A stretch of 42,405 nt of DNA, taken from the NCBI GenBank assembly GCA_015179025.1, contig WHUX01000331.1:1-42405 (forward strand), read 5' to 3'. This DNA comes from Terfezia claveryi. Its lineage: Eukaryota; Ascomycota; Pezizomycetes; Pezizales; Pezizaceae. Below the pieces are notes generated by a model. The model did no database searches, was not told the DNA's origin, and saw only the letters and a program-made list of their open reading frames with translations. Position numbers and translations under genes: made by a program. Shown here piece by piece: positions 1 through 8,781 of the stretch; within the stretch, counting starts at the first letter, position 1; every line of letters starts with the position of its first letter.

Positions 1-395
1 CGGGATGTCCTAGCACCATTCCCAATCTCACTTGTGATGTCTCTGCTTTCATCATTTAAGAGTCCTGAATGACAATATGGAGAACCCAGGGATGATATCG
101 AGGGTGTAGTGCCTCGATATGGTCCTGAAGGGACACTAGACAAATTGGCCTTAGTTATCTTCGTTACCTGATAGGATGAAGAGCCTCTCGCCTTTGCCAT
201 GGCTTCCCTGCCTATTCTTCTACAGTTTTCGTCCTCTTCCAGAGTTGGGGGTCCTGACTTATTCTTATGGGAAATTGGAGGGAGTTGTCTTCTGTTCTGT
301 CCTGATGGTTTCCAGGCTGGGCCATCCAAGGTAGATTCAGGGATGAGGCTGCTGCCTCTAGGCTTACGATCCACCAGAATGTCAGTTTTCTTGGG
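1..395 (-). CDS. Partial open frame of unknown function running off the left edge
   Basis: On the minus strand one frame stays open from position 395 to the window edge, about 131 codons without a stop. It holds a methionine at 200-198 (MAKARGSSSYQV). The translation is Ser/Pro/Gly-rich and looks like a disordered region, for example PSGPYRGTTPSISS. A second minus-strand frame just upstream (478 to about 385, starting MSLGSVQASPCEF) could join it by a one-base shift, or across a splice junction. I do not recognise the protein. It lies outside the LTRs and the A2 target duplication at 523-527, so it predates A2. It could be a host gene exon or a decayed element. The plus-strand frame at 199-495 is probably its shadow. 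Existence of the open frame is seen directly; that it is a gene is inference. Confidence 0.35.
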
Positions 396-527
396 TTATT
401 TTGGGTTGGAGTTAGAATTTCAGAGGTGTCAAGAGGTGGAAATTCACAGGGTGATGCTTGAACGGAACCTAGAGACACTCGTAGGTTTGTCCTAGCTTGA
501 CGCTATGTGGTGATATATATGTATTCC

Positions 528-1152
528 TGTTACAGGCGGGCTGTAACTATGGATATACAAGTCGGCGGAAAGGTAACAAGGGGTTATTTGGTGATAAGTG
601 CAAGTATAAATACAGTAACAACTCGAGTGTATTGTGGACTCGATAAGAGTAAAGCTATATGAGACTTAGAACACTGCTTGGGTCTTATTGTATTAACTAT
701 GTAAAAGCAGTGAGTTATATAGAAGCTTAGATCTGGTAACAAATAATCAGATCTGGACAGTACTTCCTATAATAGCTTAGTAGCATTGATATCAAGTCGT
801 TGCCTAACTAGGAAACTACTTCCTATTTAGGAATCCTGCAGTCTGACATATATTGATTAGGCAGCCTGAACTTCAATGCATTGCAGTCAGGCTGACATAC
901 AGGATCTAAATTCGAGTATAACCAATAATGATATTTAAATAACAAGTATAAGAATATAATTGAAACATATTGAAGAGAATACATGTATGAGAGCCAACCT
1001 CAGAGACACACACTTCAATAGCCAATCCCTTTAACGCTTTATTCCCAAGCGTGCTACCCGCATCTGTATTGGTGATCAATCCATCACAGTTAGCAGCTAT
1101 AGTAGGGTATTGGTTCCACTGTGGGTGTAGGTCCCTTACCTGAGCCATAACA
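528..1152 (-). repeat. 3' LTR of element A2
   Basis: This 625-bp repeat aligns end to end with 13202-13826 and, reverse-complemented, with the 611-bp A1 LTRs. The purine-rich tract that primes plus-strand synthesis is just inside it: read on the minus strand, a run ending GGGGAGTAA abuts the LTR at 1153. This matches the tract at 8157-8170 in A1. The 95-aa frame at 906-1193 lies mostly inside this LTR and is not treated as a gene. Confidence 0.95.
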
Positions 1153-1445
1153 TTACTCCCCATTTCGAGGCAGCTGCTCTCAGCTGAATACAACTCCTTC
1201 TGACCCTGGATAAGACAAGTATTAGTAACAACTCAGGTAACTTCCTGGTGGTAGGCACTAACCAACTAGCTAGATACCTTCACTCCCATTTAAGGGTACC
1301 ACAAGACCAGTATGTCTACACATACATGCCATAGCCATTAAAAACCAAACCTCTCGCCAAAAAACCCATAGGGAAAATGCAATGAGTAGGAGGGTAAAAG
1401 GTACCATGTCTTCATCCATTGGAATTTCCTGATGTAGAGCCAGCC
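1153..1445 (-). other. 3' untranslated region of element A2
   Basis: About 290 bases between the decayed pol stop and the 3' LTR. It aligns with 7881-8170 of A1, including the polypurine tract next to the LTR. I see no gene in it. Confidence 0.75.
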
Positions 1446-2163
1446 TTATACATCTCTTTCATCTCATGGCTTATTGGGGAACTTCTCTCGATACTCTCTG
1501 AGCTTCTCCGGACAGTTATCCAACTTGTCAAAGGTTTCCCAAGTGTCTTCAAACTCCGTATATCCTTCCTAATGCACCCTATACTTGACTATTCCTCTAT
1601 TTTTGTGAGAGTCCACAATGGATTCGACTTCGAAGATATCTGGTTCATCTTCATCCATATCTTGTAGTTTATCTTGTCGTTTGAATGGTTTTAGGAGGGT
1701 TACATAAACAACATTGTACCATTGTGTGCCTTGTGGAATTTCAAGCCTATATGCATGTGTACCAATAGCTTTAATGACCTTGTAGGGCCCTATCCACTTG
1801 CTGGTAAGGGAACGGTTGTTCCCAACTCGTATCTGTAGATTCTGGCGGTCAACTAATACCCAGTCATCAATAGCAAACCTGCGTGCTTTTTCAAGGTGTA
1901 TAGCACTTCTCTTGTGGTTGATCTGCTTGAGGGTATCGTGAATTTGGTTGTGCACTGTTGTCATTCGGTCTAGCCATTCTACTGCAGTGGGAGAGGAGAA
2001 ATTATAGTCATCTGAAAGGTGAATGGTACGAGGGTCAAAGCCGTGCAAACTTCGGTACGGGGAGTACTTATGGGTAGAGTGGGCGGCAGTATTATAGGCA
2101 AACTCGGCTAAGGGTAGCCATCGTTTCCAACGAGTTTGCCTATCGTGACAGTAGATACAGAGG
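1446..2163 (-). pseudogene. A2 pol, 3' part: integrase C-terminus, GPY/F module and chromodomain
   Basis: On the minus strand this continues the integrase cut by A1 at the target site tactg (2164-2168). The frame 2048-1569 gives the integrase tail, the GPYKVIKAIGTHAYRLEIP module and the start of a chromodomain (DEPDIFEVESIVDSHKNRG). It then stops early where A1 has an open arginine-tryptophan codon pair. The rest of the chromodomain can be followed with in-frame stops to about 1446. The first part aligns with 7150-7880 of A1 with mostly G-to-A and C-to-T differences. It is a pseudogene, and its other half lies at 8782-11371. Confidence 0.85.
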
Positions 2164-2168
2164 TACTG

Positions 2169-2779
2169 TGTTACGGCTCAGGTAAGAGGCCTACCCACAA
2201 CTGGGAATATCCCAATACCTAATTATGGCTGCTAACTGTTATGGCCTGATCAACCATACAGCTGCAGGTAATGTGTCCGGAATGGACAGGTATTGGAGTA
2301 AGGAAGTGTGTGACCTCTGGATGCGTCCTCATACATGTATTCTCTTCTATAGATATCCATTAAGTTCTTATGTTCGTTATTCATGTATTGTTATTCGTTG
2401 TACTCAAGTTCAGCTCATGTATGTCAGCCTGACTACGATGCGTTGTAGTTCGGGCTGCTTAATCAATGTATGTCAGACTGCAGGGTTCCTAAATAGGAAG
2501 CGTCTTCCTATTCTAGGCAACTACCTGACGTCAGTACTACTAAGCTGTTATAGGAAGTGTCGTTAGATCTGATAACAACTTATCAGATCAACGCTTCTAT
2601 ATAAGCTACCGCTTTTACATAGTTAATACAATAAGACCCAAGCGGTGTTCTAAGTCTCATATAGCTTTACTCTTATCGAGTCCATATTACACCCGAGTTA
2701 TAGCTGCGTTTATACTTTGCTCCGCTATTATCTATCCTCTCCTCCAAAGTATTCTCGTAGTTACAGCTCGCCTGTAACA
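2169..2779 (+). repeat. 5' LTR of element A1
   Basis: 611 bp, starting TGTTACGGCTCAGG and ending CGCCTGTAACA, with short inverted TGTTAC/GTAACA ends. It is repeated at 8171-8781. A 113-codon open frame (2225-2566) lies inside it and is exactly repeated in the other LTR; I regard it as chance. The primer-binding site should begin right after 2779 (TTACACCGCTTC...), but I could not match it to a tRNA 3' end, so priming could be by another tRNA or by self-priming. Confidence 0.97.
2598..2605 (+). promoter_or_regulatory. Likely TATA box of the A1 LTR promoter
   Basis: TATATAAG lies about 180 bases before the end of the LTR, where the U3 promoter is expected. An identical copy is at 8600-8607. 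Transcription would start a few tens of bases downstream. Assignment is by position and consensus only. Confidence 0.5.
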
Positions 2780-2836
2780 TTACACCGCTTCTCTATACAC
2801 CTCTATAGACACCAACCCCTACCATCCCCTACAACC

Positions 2837-4585
2837 ATGTCGATGTTGAGAGGATTACTTGGTGAAGCCTCTGATGAACCTATGGCTGACACTGACAATG
2901 ATAGTGTTGTCCAGGCACAGCAACGAGCTGAACAATTCATCGAGCAATACTATGCTCCCTCTTCTCAGATTCCACAATTTCAGGAACGCTGGGGCACCCC
3001 CCGCCAACAAATAGGACTCGGATCAATATCCTCCTCCTCTCCTGAACCTATTATACGATCAGTTGCCCCATCAGTAGCTCCATCTATTAATCCAGGACCC
3101 TCCACTAAGGGCAAGCGACCAGCAGCTCGCCACCAGACTCCCGTTGATCCTGGATATGCCGCCATGAAGGCACAAGTTCAGCGTTTAGAGGCAGAAAAGC
3201 AAGCTGCACTCGCACAGGTACAACAGTTACAACAGACACAGACAGCACATACCGAGTTCATTCAGCGAAGTGCAGCAGATATCCAGAACACAGCTAATGC
3301 TGCTGCCAACAAACATGCACAATTATCGAATGATACACAAAGTGCCCTGTCACAGATCCAGAACCTTATTATTTCTGGACAAGAGAACCAAACAAAGGAG
3401 TTTCAGACAATTCACCACAACCTTCGATATCTTAAAGGACAAGCTGACTTCTACCATGACCAATATCAGCAAAGGTTTGCTAGTATTGAAGGACAATTTG
3501 CTGGGATGAAAGGACAATTTACTAGCTTTCAAGATCGACTTGAAAGGGTAGAACGACGAGTACAGGCTCCTCAGCCAATGCATCCTCCAGCAAATACAGC
3601 ACAAAGACTCGAGCAAGCAGCAGGAGGTATACCACCACCTCCTCCACCACCAGTCGAACAAAGACGACCCAGAGACCCCACTCCTCCACTACCACCTCCA
3701 GTAGGACTTGGGATCTTCGAAGATAAGCAGATAGCAGGCAAAGCTCCACCCCCGAATAAATTCAAAGGGGACCGAACACACCTTGAAGGCTGGATCCTTC
3801 AAATGGATGATTACTTTCTCATCACTCTCACCCGAAATGAAGACCAGAAGCTAGCATATGTTGGATTATCAATGGATGGAAAAGCATTGGATTGGTGGAA
3901 GGCTAACCGAGTTAAGTATCATACCTGGAAGGAGGTTAAGGAAGCCATGGAACTGTATTATGGGGACCACTACCAGGCAGATCGAGCATATCATGACCTA
4001 GCGGCATTAAAAAAGACTAGTTCTATCTTAGATTATTTAACGGAGGTAGATAGGCTTAACAACTATGCCAAACTATCCGAGATGCAGGTCATCAATATTA
4101 TAATCTCCAACCTTCCCCATGATCTCCGCAAATCAATGGCCCACTACGAGAACCTCCGCACCTTCCCTCACCAATGGAGACAGAAGCTTATCGAAATGGA
4201 TATCATTTCTACCGAATTCCAAAGCCGCAACCGCAATCCTCCTCCAACTCAACCAACATCAAAGAAGCGTACATTCGAGGAACGGATACAACCTCGGAGT
4301 GGAGTACCCTCTACTACCAGGACAAATACAAGGGATATACAAATCCCTAAAGCAATCCAAGATGCAAGAATGCGGGAAGGAAGATGCTTGTCTTGTGGAT
4401 ATACTGGCCATCGAGCGGCTGAGTGTAGGCGTGGAAAAGTCGCTACTGAACCTACCACTAAGCCGAGAGATACCACCAATACTAGTCAGGCACTAGTACC
4501 TACCAACAAAAAGGCTCGAACCGATAAAGGACAGCTTCGGATTACAGAACTTGGCTCTGAGGAAGAAGAATCGGGAAACGAGTAA
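2837..4585 (+). CDS. Gag polyprotein of element A1 (capsid and nucleocapsid)
   Basis: 582 codons from the ATG at 2837. The frame is open from 2717, but those codons lie in the LTR and leader, so the internal ATG (MSMLRGLLGE) is preferred; A2 has the same ATG at 13143. The order is an acidic N-terminus, a glutamine-rich coiled coil (about residues 110-165), a proline-rich linker (PPPPPPPVEQRRP), and a retrotransposon gag capsid domain (about 310-450, with the GWILQMDDYF and ALDWWKANRV motifs). One CCHC zinc knuckle follows at residues 517-530 (CLSCGYTGHRAAEC) with an acidic tail. Gag would assemble virus-like particles and bind the element RNA. It ends two codons after a slippery heptamer, so some ribosomes would continue into pol. 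No lesions were seen. Confidence 0.95.
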   Translation: MSMLRGLLGEASDEPMADTDNDSVVQAQQRAEQFIEQYYAPSSQIPQFQERWGTPRQQIGLGSISSSSPEPIIRSVAPSVAPSINPGPSTKGKRPAARHQTPVDPGYAAMKAQVQRLEAEKQAALAQVQQLQQTQTAHTEFIQRSAADIQNTANAAANKHAQLSNDTQSALSQIQNLIISGQENQTKEFQTIHHNLRYLKGQADFYHDQYQQRFASIEGQFAGMKGQFTSFQDRLERVERRVQAPQPMHPPANTAQRLEQAAGGIPPPPPPPVEQRRPRDPTPPLPPPVGLGIFEDKQIAGKAPPPNKFKGDRTHLEGWILQMDDYFLITLTRNEDQKLAYVGLSMDGKALDWWKANRVKYHTWKEVKEAMELYYGDHYQADRAYHDLAALKKTSSILDYLTEVDRLNNYAKLSEMQVINIIISNLPHDLRKSMAHYENLRTFPHQWRQKLIEMDIISTEFQSRNRNPPPTQPTSKKRTFEERIQPRSGVPSTTRTNTRDIQIPKAIQDARMREGRCLSCGYTGHRAAECRRGKVATEPTTKPRDTTNTSQALVPTNKKARTDKGQLRITELGSEEEESGNE

Positions 4586-4640
4586 GGAGTACCTCACCTA
4601 CCGTCGGACGTACTCCCAGACATTCTCCTCTCTTGACGGT
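4573..4640 (+). promoter_or_regulatory. Programmed -1 ribosomal frameshift site with predicted pseudoknot
   Basis: The heptamer GGGAAAC (4573-4579) is in the gag frame as G GGA AAC, the X XXY YYZ form, two codons before the gag TAA (4583-4585). Slipping back one base puts the ribosome in the pol frame, which is open from 4561. After a 6-nt spacer, GGAGTAC (4586-4592) pairs perfectly with GTACTCC (4610-4616). Six loop bases, ACCGTC (4600-4605), pair with GACGGT (4635-4640), giving an H-type pseudoknot. A2 keeps a slippery GGGAAAA and the six-base pairing. This would set the Gag to Gag-Pol ratio. The sequence pattern is seen; the function is inferred. Confidence 0.85.
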
Positions 4641-6840
4641 CCGGATTCTCATCGCTGGGGAAGAAGTTGAAGCAGTGGTAGACTGTGGAGCTAGTGCTCC
4701 AGTCGTTGGGAAAAGGTTGGCAGTTAAGTTGGGAATTTGGAAAAGAGCAAAGGAAGTTAGGGTTAGGCAAGGAGATGGATCTCGAATTTCTGGAGGAAAA
4801 TATGTGGTTAATACTAGGTTTGATATGTTGGATTCCTCTTCTCGTTTTTTGGGTAAGTTCAAGATGGATGCCGAAGTTTTGGATATTGGGAAGAAGGATG
4901 TTATTTTGGGTTTGTCTTGGTTAGAAGAGAATGGATTTTCGGTGGATACTCAGGACAGGTGCCTGAGACAGGTCTCTACAGGTTTGATTATTCCGTGTTC
5001 TGTTAGATGGATTCCTACTGTTTCTGTTCTTGAAGTTGAAGAGCCATTGGAAGATGGCGAGATCGTGCTTATTATTGACGCAAGCGAACGATACTCTCGT
5101 TACGCACATTGCTTTACCGCAGAACAGGCAGCTAGACTCCCTGAACACAAGCCATGGGACCATGAAATCCCCCTCCAAGACCCAACCGCAAAGATACCAT
5201 TCGGAGCTATCTACAAGACCACATGGGAGGAAGACGAAGCCCTTCAGAAGTACCTTGATGAGAACCTTCCCACTACCAAAGTCCGACGCTCACGCTCCTC
5301 CGCTGGTGCTCCTATCCTATTTGTTCGAAAGAAAGACGGATCTTTGAGGCTATGTGTCGATTACCGAGCCCTTAACCGTCTCACAGTACCAAACAAATAC
5401 CCACTCCCTCTCATCTCCGAGTTGCTCGATAGAACTCGTGGAGGTAAATGGTTCACACGATTGGACCTCAAAAACGGGTATAACCTCATCAGGATTGCAC
5501 CAGGAGATGAATGGAAGACAGCATTCAGGACGAAGAAGGGACTATTCGAGTACACCGTGATGCCATTTGGGTTGACCAATGCCCCCGCTACATTTCAAGA
5601 GATGATGGATACGATCTTCAAGGATATGGAAGGATGTATCTGGTACTTGGACGACATACTCATCTACGGAGGTGAGACAGAGGAAGAACATCAACAAATA
5701 GTCGAAAAAGTTCTTCAGCAATGCATCCAACATGGGTTAGCTGTTAACCTCATGAAGTCCGAGTTCCATGTCCAGGAGACCTTATTCCTCGGTCATATTA
5801 TCAATGGTCAACACGTCCAAATGGACCCCTCCAAGCTCGAAACCATGTCCAAGTGGCCTATTCCTACTAAGAAGAAAGAGGTCCAAGCATTCCTAGGCTT
5901 CGCTAACTATTACCGTCGATTCATCGTCAACTATAGTGCAAAGGCACGCCCCTTAATCGACTTAACGAAGGATGTTCCTTTCAGCTGGGGACACGAACAA
6001 CAGCAAGCCTTTGATGACCTCCGAGAACGATTCCTCACTGCCCCCATCCTCACACAGTTTGACAGACAACTCGAGACAATCATAGAGACTGATGCTAGCA
6101 ACCAAGCTATCGCTGGTATCCTCTCTCAGTATCATATTGTCAATGGAGGAAAGCAGCTTCATCCCGTTGAATACCATGCAAAAACCCTCTCCGTAGCTCA
6201 ACGCAATTGGCCTATCCACGACAAAGAGTTGTTTGCAATTGTGGATTGCTTCCGGAAATGGCGAGATTGGTTAGTTGGCGTTCTAGTGAACGTCTATACA
6301 GACCACCAAGGGTTACAATATTTCAACACCAAACAGAAGCTCAACTCCCGTCAAGCTACCTGGTACCTCCGCATGTCCGAGTTCATCTACAATATTCACT
6401 ACAGACCCGGTTCGAAGATGGGCAAGCCTGATGGCCTGTCTAGACGTTCAGGGGAAGAGAAATCAGGCATGGATGCTAGATTTTTTGAAGATGGACAGCT
6501 AATGGTACTTGGGGAAGAGGATGAAGAGGAAGCCGAAGATGTTGAAGTGGAAGGAGTAGATGTAGCCGGATGGCAGAAGAAGGATGGACTATGGGTGGTA
6601 CCCTCTGAGTTCAAGTTGGAAGTGCTAAGACAGCACCATGATAGTCAAGTGGCAGGACATTGGGGAAGACATCGTACTCAAGAGCTAGTGTCAAGGAACT
6701 TTACGTGGGATAAGTGGCAAGAAGATATAGCAAACTATGTGGCAGGATGTACTAAGTGTCAGAAAGCAAAGGCAGATAGGCATAGCAGACAAAGAAGTTG
6801 GTACCGATGCCAACTGGAGAACGACCATTTGAGGAAATAG
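4579..6840 (+). CDS. Pol of A1, first part: protease, reverse transcriptase, RNase H, integrase zinc domain
   Basis: Reached by -1 frameshift from gag; there is no good ATG, and the frame opens at 4561. The protease has DCGAS at 4681-4695 in place of the usual D-T/S-G; family B has the same. Reverse transcriptase spans about 5220-5880 with the catalytic YLDD at 5644-5655. RNase H begins with the aspartate at 6091 (ETDASNQAIAGIL) and contains HDKELFAIV and YTDHQGLQYF. The integrase HHCC zinc domain starts with the HH pair at 6634 and ends in the CTKC pair at 6748-6759. The frame then runs into a TAG at 6838 after a one-base loss near 6793 and a short garbled tail. Up to that point the enzyme set looks intact. 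Confidence 0.93.
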   Translation, partial: RVRSTSPTVGRTPRHSPLLTVRILIAGEEVEAVVDCGASAPVVGKRLAVKLGIWKRAKEVRVRQGDGSRISGGKYVVNTRFDMLDSSSRFLGKFKMDAEVLDIGKKDVILGLSWLEENGFSVDTQDRCLRQVSTGLIIPCSVRWIPTVSVLEVEEPLEDGEIVLIIDASERYSRYAHCFTAEQAARLPEHKPWDHEIPLQDPTAKIPFGAIYKTTWEEDEALQKYLDENLPTTKVRRSRSSAGAPILFVRKKDGSLRLCVDYRALNRLTVPNKYPLPLISELLDRTRGGKWFTRLDLKNGYNLIRIAPGDEWKTAFRTKKGLFEYTVMPFGLTNAPATFQEMMDTIFKDMEGCIWYLDDILIYGGETEEEHQQIVEKVLQQCIQHGLAVNLMKSEFHVQETLFLGHIINGQHVQMDPSKLETMSKWPIPTKKKEVQAFLGFANYYRRFIVNYSAKARPLIDLTKDVPFSWGHEQQQAFDDLRERFLTAPILTQFDRQLETIIETDASNQAIAGILSQYHIVNGGKQLHPVEYHAKTLSVAQRNWPIHDKELFAIVDCFRKWRDWLVGVLVNVYTDHQGLQYFNTKQKLNSRQATWYLRMSEFIYNIHYRPGSKMGKPDGLSRRSGEEKSGMDARFFEDGQLMVLGEEDEEEAEDVEVEGVDVAGWQKKDGLWVVPSEFKLEVLRQHHDSQVAGHWGRHRTQELVSRNFTWDKWQEDIANYVAGCTKCQKAKADRHSRQRSWYRCQLENDHLRK

Positions 6841-7880
6841 CTATGGACTTCGTTGGTGAGTTACCAGAGTCAGAAGGTTTCAATGCAATACTCGTTATCA
6901 CAGACCGGTTTACGAAAGTACAACACTATATTCCGGCAAAGACTATATGGACAGCATCCGATGTTGCTGATACCTATATTAACGAGATATGGAGACTTTA
7001 TGGCCTTCCCAGACATATCACCTCCGACCGTGGTCCACAATTCGCCTCTAGATTCCTCAAGGAGCTCAACCAAAAGCTCAACATAACCCTCCGCCTCTCC
7101 ACCGCCTATCACCCTCAGACCGATGGACTTGCTGAACGAGCAGTCCAAACACTTAAGCAGTACCTCCGCATCTACTGCCACGATAGGCAAGCTCGTTGGA
7201 AACGATGGCTACCCTTAGCCGAGTTTGCCTATAATACTGCCGCCCACTCTACCCACAAGTATTCCCCTTACCGAAGTTTGTATGGCTTCGACCCTCGCAC
7301 CATTCACCTTTCAAATGACTACGAATTCTCCTCCCCCGCCGCAGAAGAATGGCTAGACCGAATGACAACTGTGCACAACCAAATTCACGATACCCTCAAG
7401 CAAATCAACCATAAAAGAAGTGCTATACACCTCGAAAAGGCACGCAGGTTTGCTATCGATGACTGGGTATTGGTTGACTGCCGGAACCTACAGATACGAG
7501 CAGGGAACAACCGTTCCCTTACCAGCAAGTGGATAGGGCCCTACAAGGTCATTGAAGCTATTGGTTCACACGCATACAGGCTCGAAGTTCCACAAGGCAC
7601 ACGATGGCACAATGTTATTCATGTTACCCTCCTGAAGCCATTCAGACAACGAGACGAACCACAAGATATGGACGAAGATGAACCGGATATCTTCGAAGTC
7701 GAATCCATTGTGGACTCCCGCAAGAATCGAGGAGTAGTCAAGTATAGGGTGCGTTGGGAAGGATATACGGAGTTTGAAGACACTTGGGAGACTTTTGATA
7801 AGTTGGATAACTGCCCAGAGAAGCTCAGGGAGTATCGAGAGAAGTTCCCCAATAAGCCACGTGACGAAAGAGACCTCTAA
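6798..7880 (+). pseudogene. Pol of A1, second part: integrase core, GPY/F module and chromodomain
   Basis: This frame continues pol after the one-base loss at 6791-6794, where A1 reads caaagaag and A2 reads caaacgaag in an uninterrupted frame (9206 to 8994, minus). The integrase core has its three acidic residues at 6846 (MDFVG), 7026 (SDRGPQF) and 7134 (LAERA), spaced DX59DX35E. A GPYKVIEAIGSHAYRLEVP module follows, then a chromodomain (about 7680-7845, with YRVRWEGYTEFEDTWE). Chromodomain integrases of this type recognise histone marks of silent chromatin. The ATG at 6798 is probably not a real start; without the missing base this would be one protein with the first part. The product as read is not joined to the protease, reverse transcriptase and RNase H. 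Confidence 0.9.
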
Positions 7881-8170
7881 GTTTGGACTTATGTCCAGTG
7901 TTTCATGGATGAAGACATGGTACCTTTTACCCTCCTACTCGTCGCCTTTTCCCTGTGGGTTTTTTGGCGAGAGGTTTGGTTTTTAACGGCCATGGCATGT
8001 ATGTGTAGGCACACCGGTCTTGTGGCACCCTTGAATGGGATAGGGGTATTGGTCTGGATGGTCAGTACCTATGTCACCATGGTTACCTGAGTTATTACTA
8101 ATACTTGTCTTCTCCAGGGTCGGAAAGACTTGTATTCAGCTGAGGACAGCTGCCTCGGAACGGGGAGTAA
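7881..8170 (+). other. 3' untranslated region of A1 with polypurine tract at 8157-8170
   Basis: There is no gene in these 290 bases; the short open frames here are not conserved. The last 14 bases before the LTR (GGAACGGGGAGTAA) form the purine-rich tract that would prime plus-strand DNA synthesis. The matching tract in A2 is at 1153-1166. Confidence 0.8.
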
Positions 8171-8781
8171 TGTTACGGCTCAGGTAAGAGGCCTACCCAC
8201 AACTGGGAATATCCCAATACCTAATTATGGCTGCTAACTGTTATGGCCTGATCAACCATACAGCTGCAGGTAATGTGTCCGGAATGGACAGGTATTGGAG
8301 TAAGGAAGTGTGTGACCTCTGGATGCGTCCTCATACATGTATTCTCTTCTATAGATATCCATTAAGTTCTTATGTTCGTTATTCATGTATTGTTATTCGT
8401 TGTACTCAAGTTCAGCTCATGTATGTCAGCCTGACTACGATGCGTTGTAGTTCGGGCTGCTTAATCAATGTATGTCAGACTGCAGGGTTCCTAAATAGGA
8501 AGCGTCTTCCTATTCTAGGCAACTACCTGACGTCAGTACTACTAAGCTGTTATAGGAAGTGTCGTTAGATCTGATAACAACTTATCAGATCAACGCTTCT
8601 ATATAAGCTACCGCTTTTACATAGTTAATACAATAAGACCCAAGCGGTGTTCTAAGTCTCATATAGCTTTACTCTTATCGAGTCCATATTACACCCGAGT
8701 TATAGCTGCGTTTATACTTTGCTCCGCTATTATCTATCCTCTCCTCCAAAGTATTCTCGTAGTTACAGCTCGCCTGTAACA
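8171..8781 (+). repeat. 3' LTR of element A1
   Basis: 611 bp, matching 2169-2779 throughout as far as I can compare by eye. It is followed at once by the second copy of the target duplication tactg (8782-8786) and then by reverse-strand A2 integrase sequence. Confidence 0.97.

Larger units (their letters stand above)
2169..8781 (+). mobile_element. Element A1: young, nearly intact Ty3/gypsy chromovirus nested in A2
   Basis: A complete 6613-bp LTR retrotransposon: 611-bp LTRs, gag, a frameshifted pol and a polypurine tract. It is flanked by the duplication tactg (2164-2168 and 8782-8786). The sequence on either side is contiguous A2 integrase on the opposite strand. The two LTRs match with a constant offset of 6002 and I saw no difference, so the insertion is recent. 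It shows none of the transition damage that riddles A2, which means it arrived after RIP last acted here or escaped it. One missing base near 6793 breaks its integrase, so as read it could only move with help. Confidence 0.97.

Noticed and set aside
199..495. 98-codon plus-strand frame at the left edge
   Set aside because: It mirrors the longer open minus-strand frame and has an unlikely composition; probably a shadow.
2225..2566. 113-codon open frame present identically at 2225-2566 and 8227-8568
   Set aside because: It lies wholly inside the A1 LTR; identity follows from the LTR duplication, and the A2 LTR does not keep it open.
2780..2800. A tRNA primer-binding site after the A1 5' LTR, and likewise after the B and E LTRs
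   Set aside because: No stretch matched a tRNA 3' end I could name with confidence, so no site is annotated.
3350..3765. Minus-strand frames of 60-100 codons over A1 gag
   Set aside because: They are complements of the proline-rich and glutamine-rich coding segments of gag.
6788..6840. A programmed frameshift or intron joining the two halves of A1 pol
   Set aside because: A2 reads straight through with one more base and no intron signals are seen, so a one-base loss in A1 explains it.
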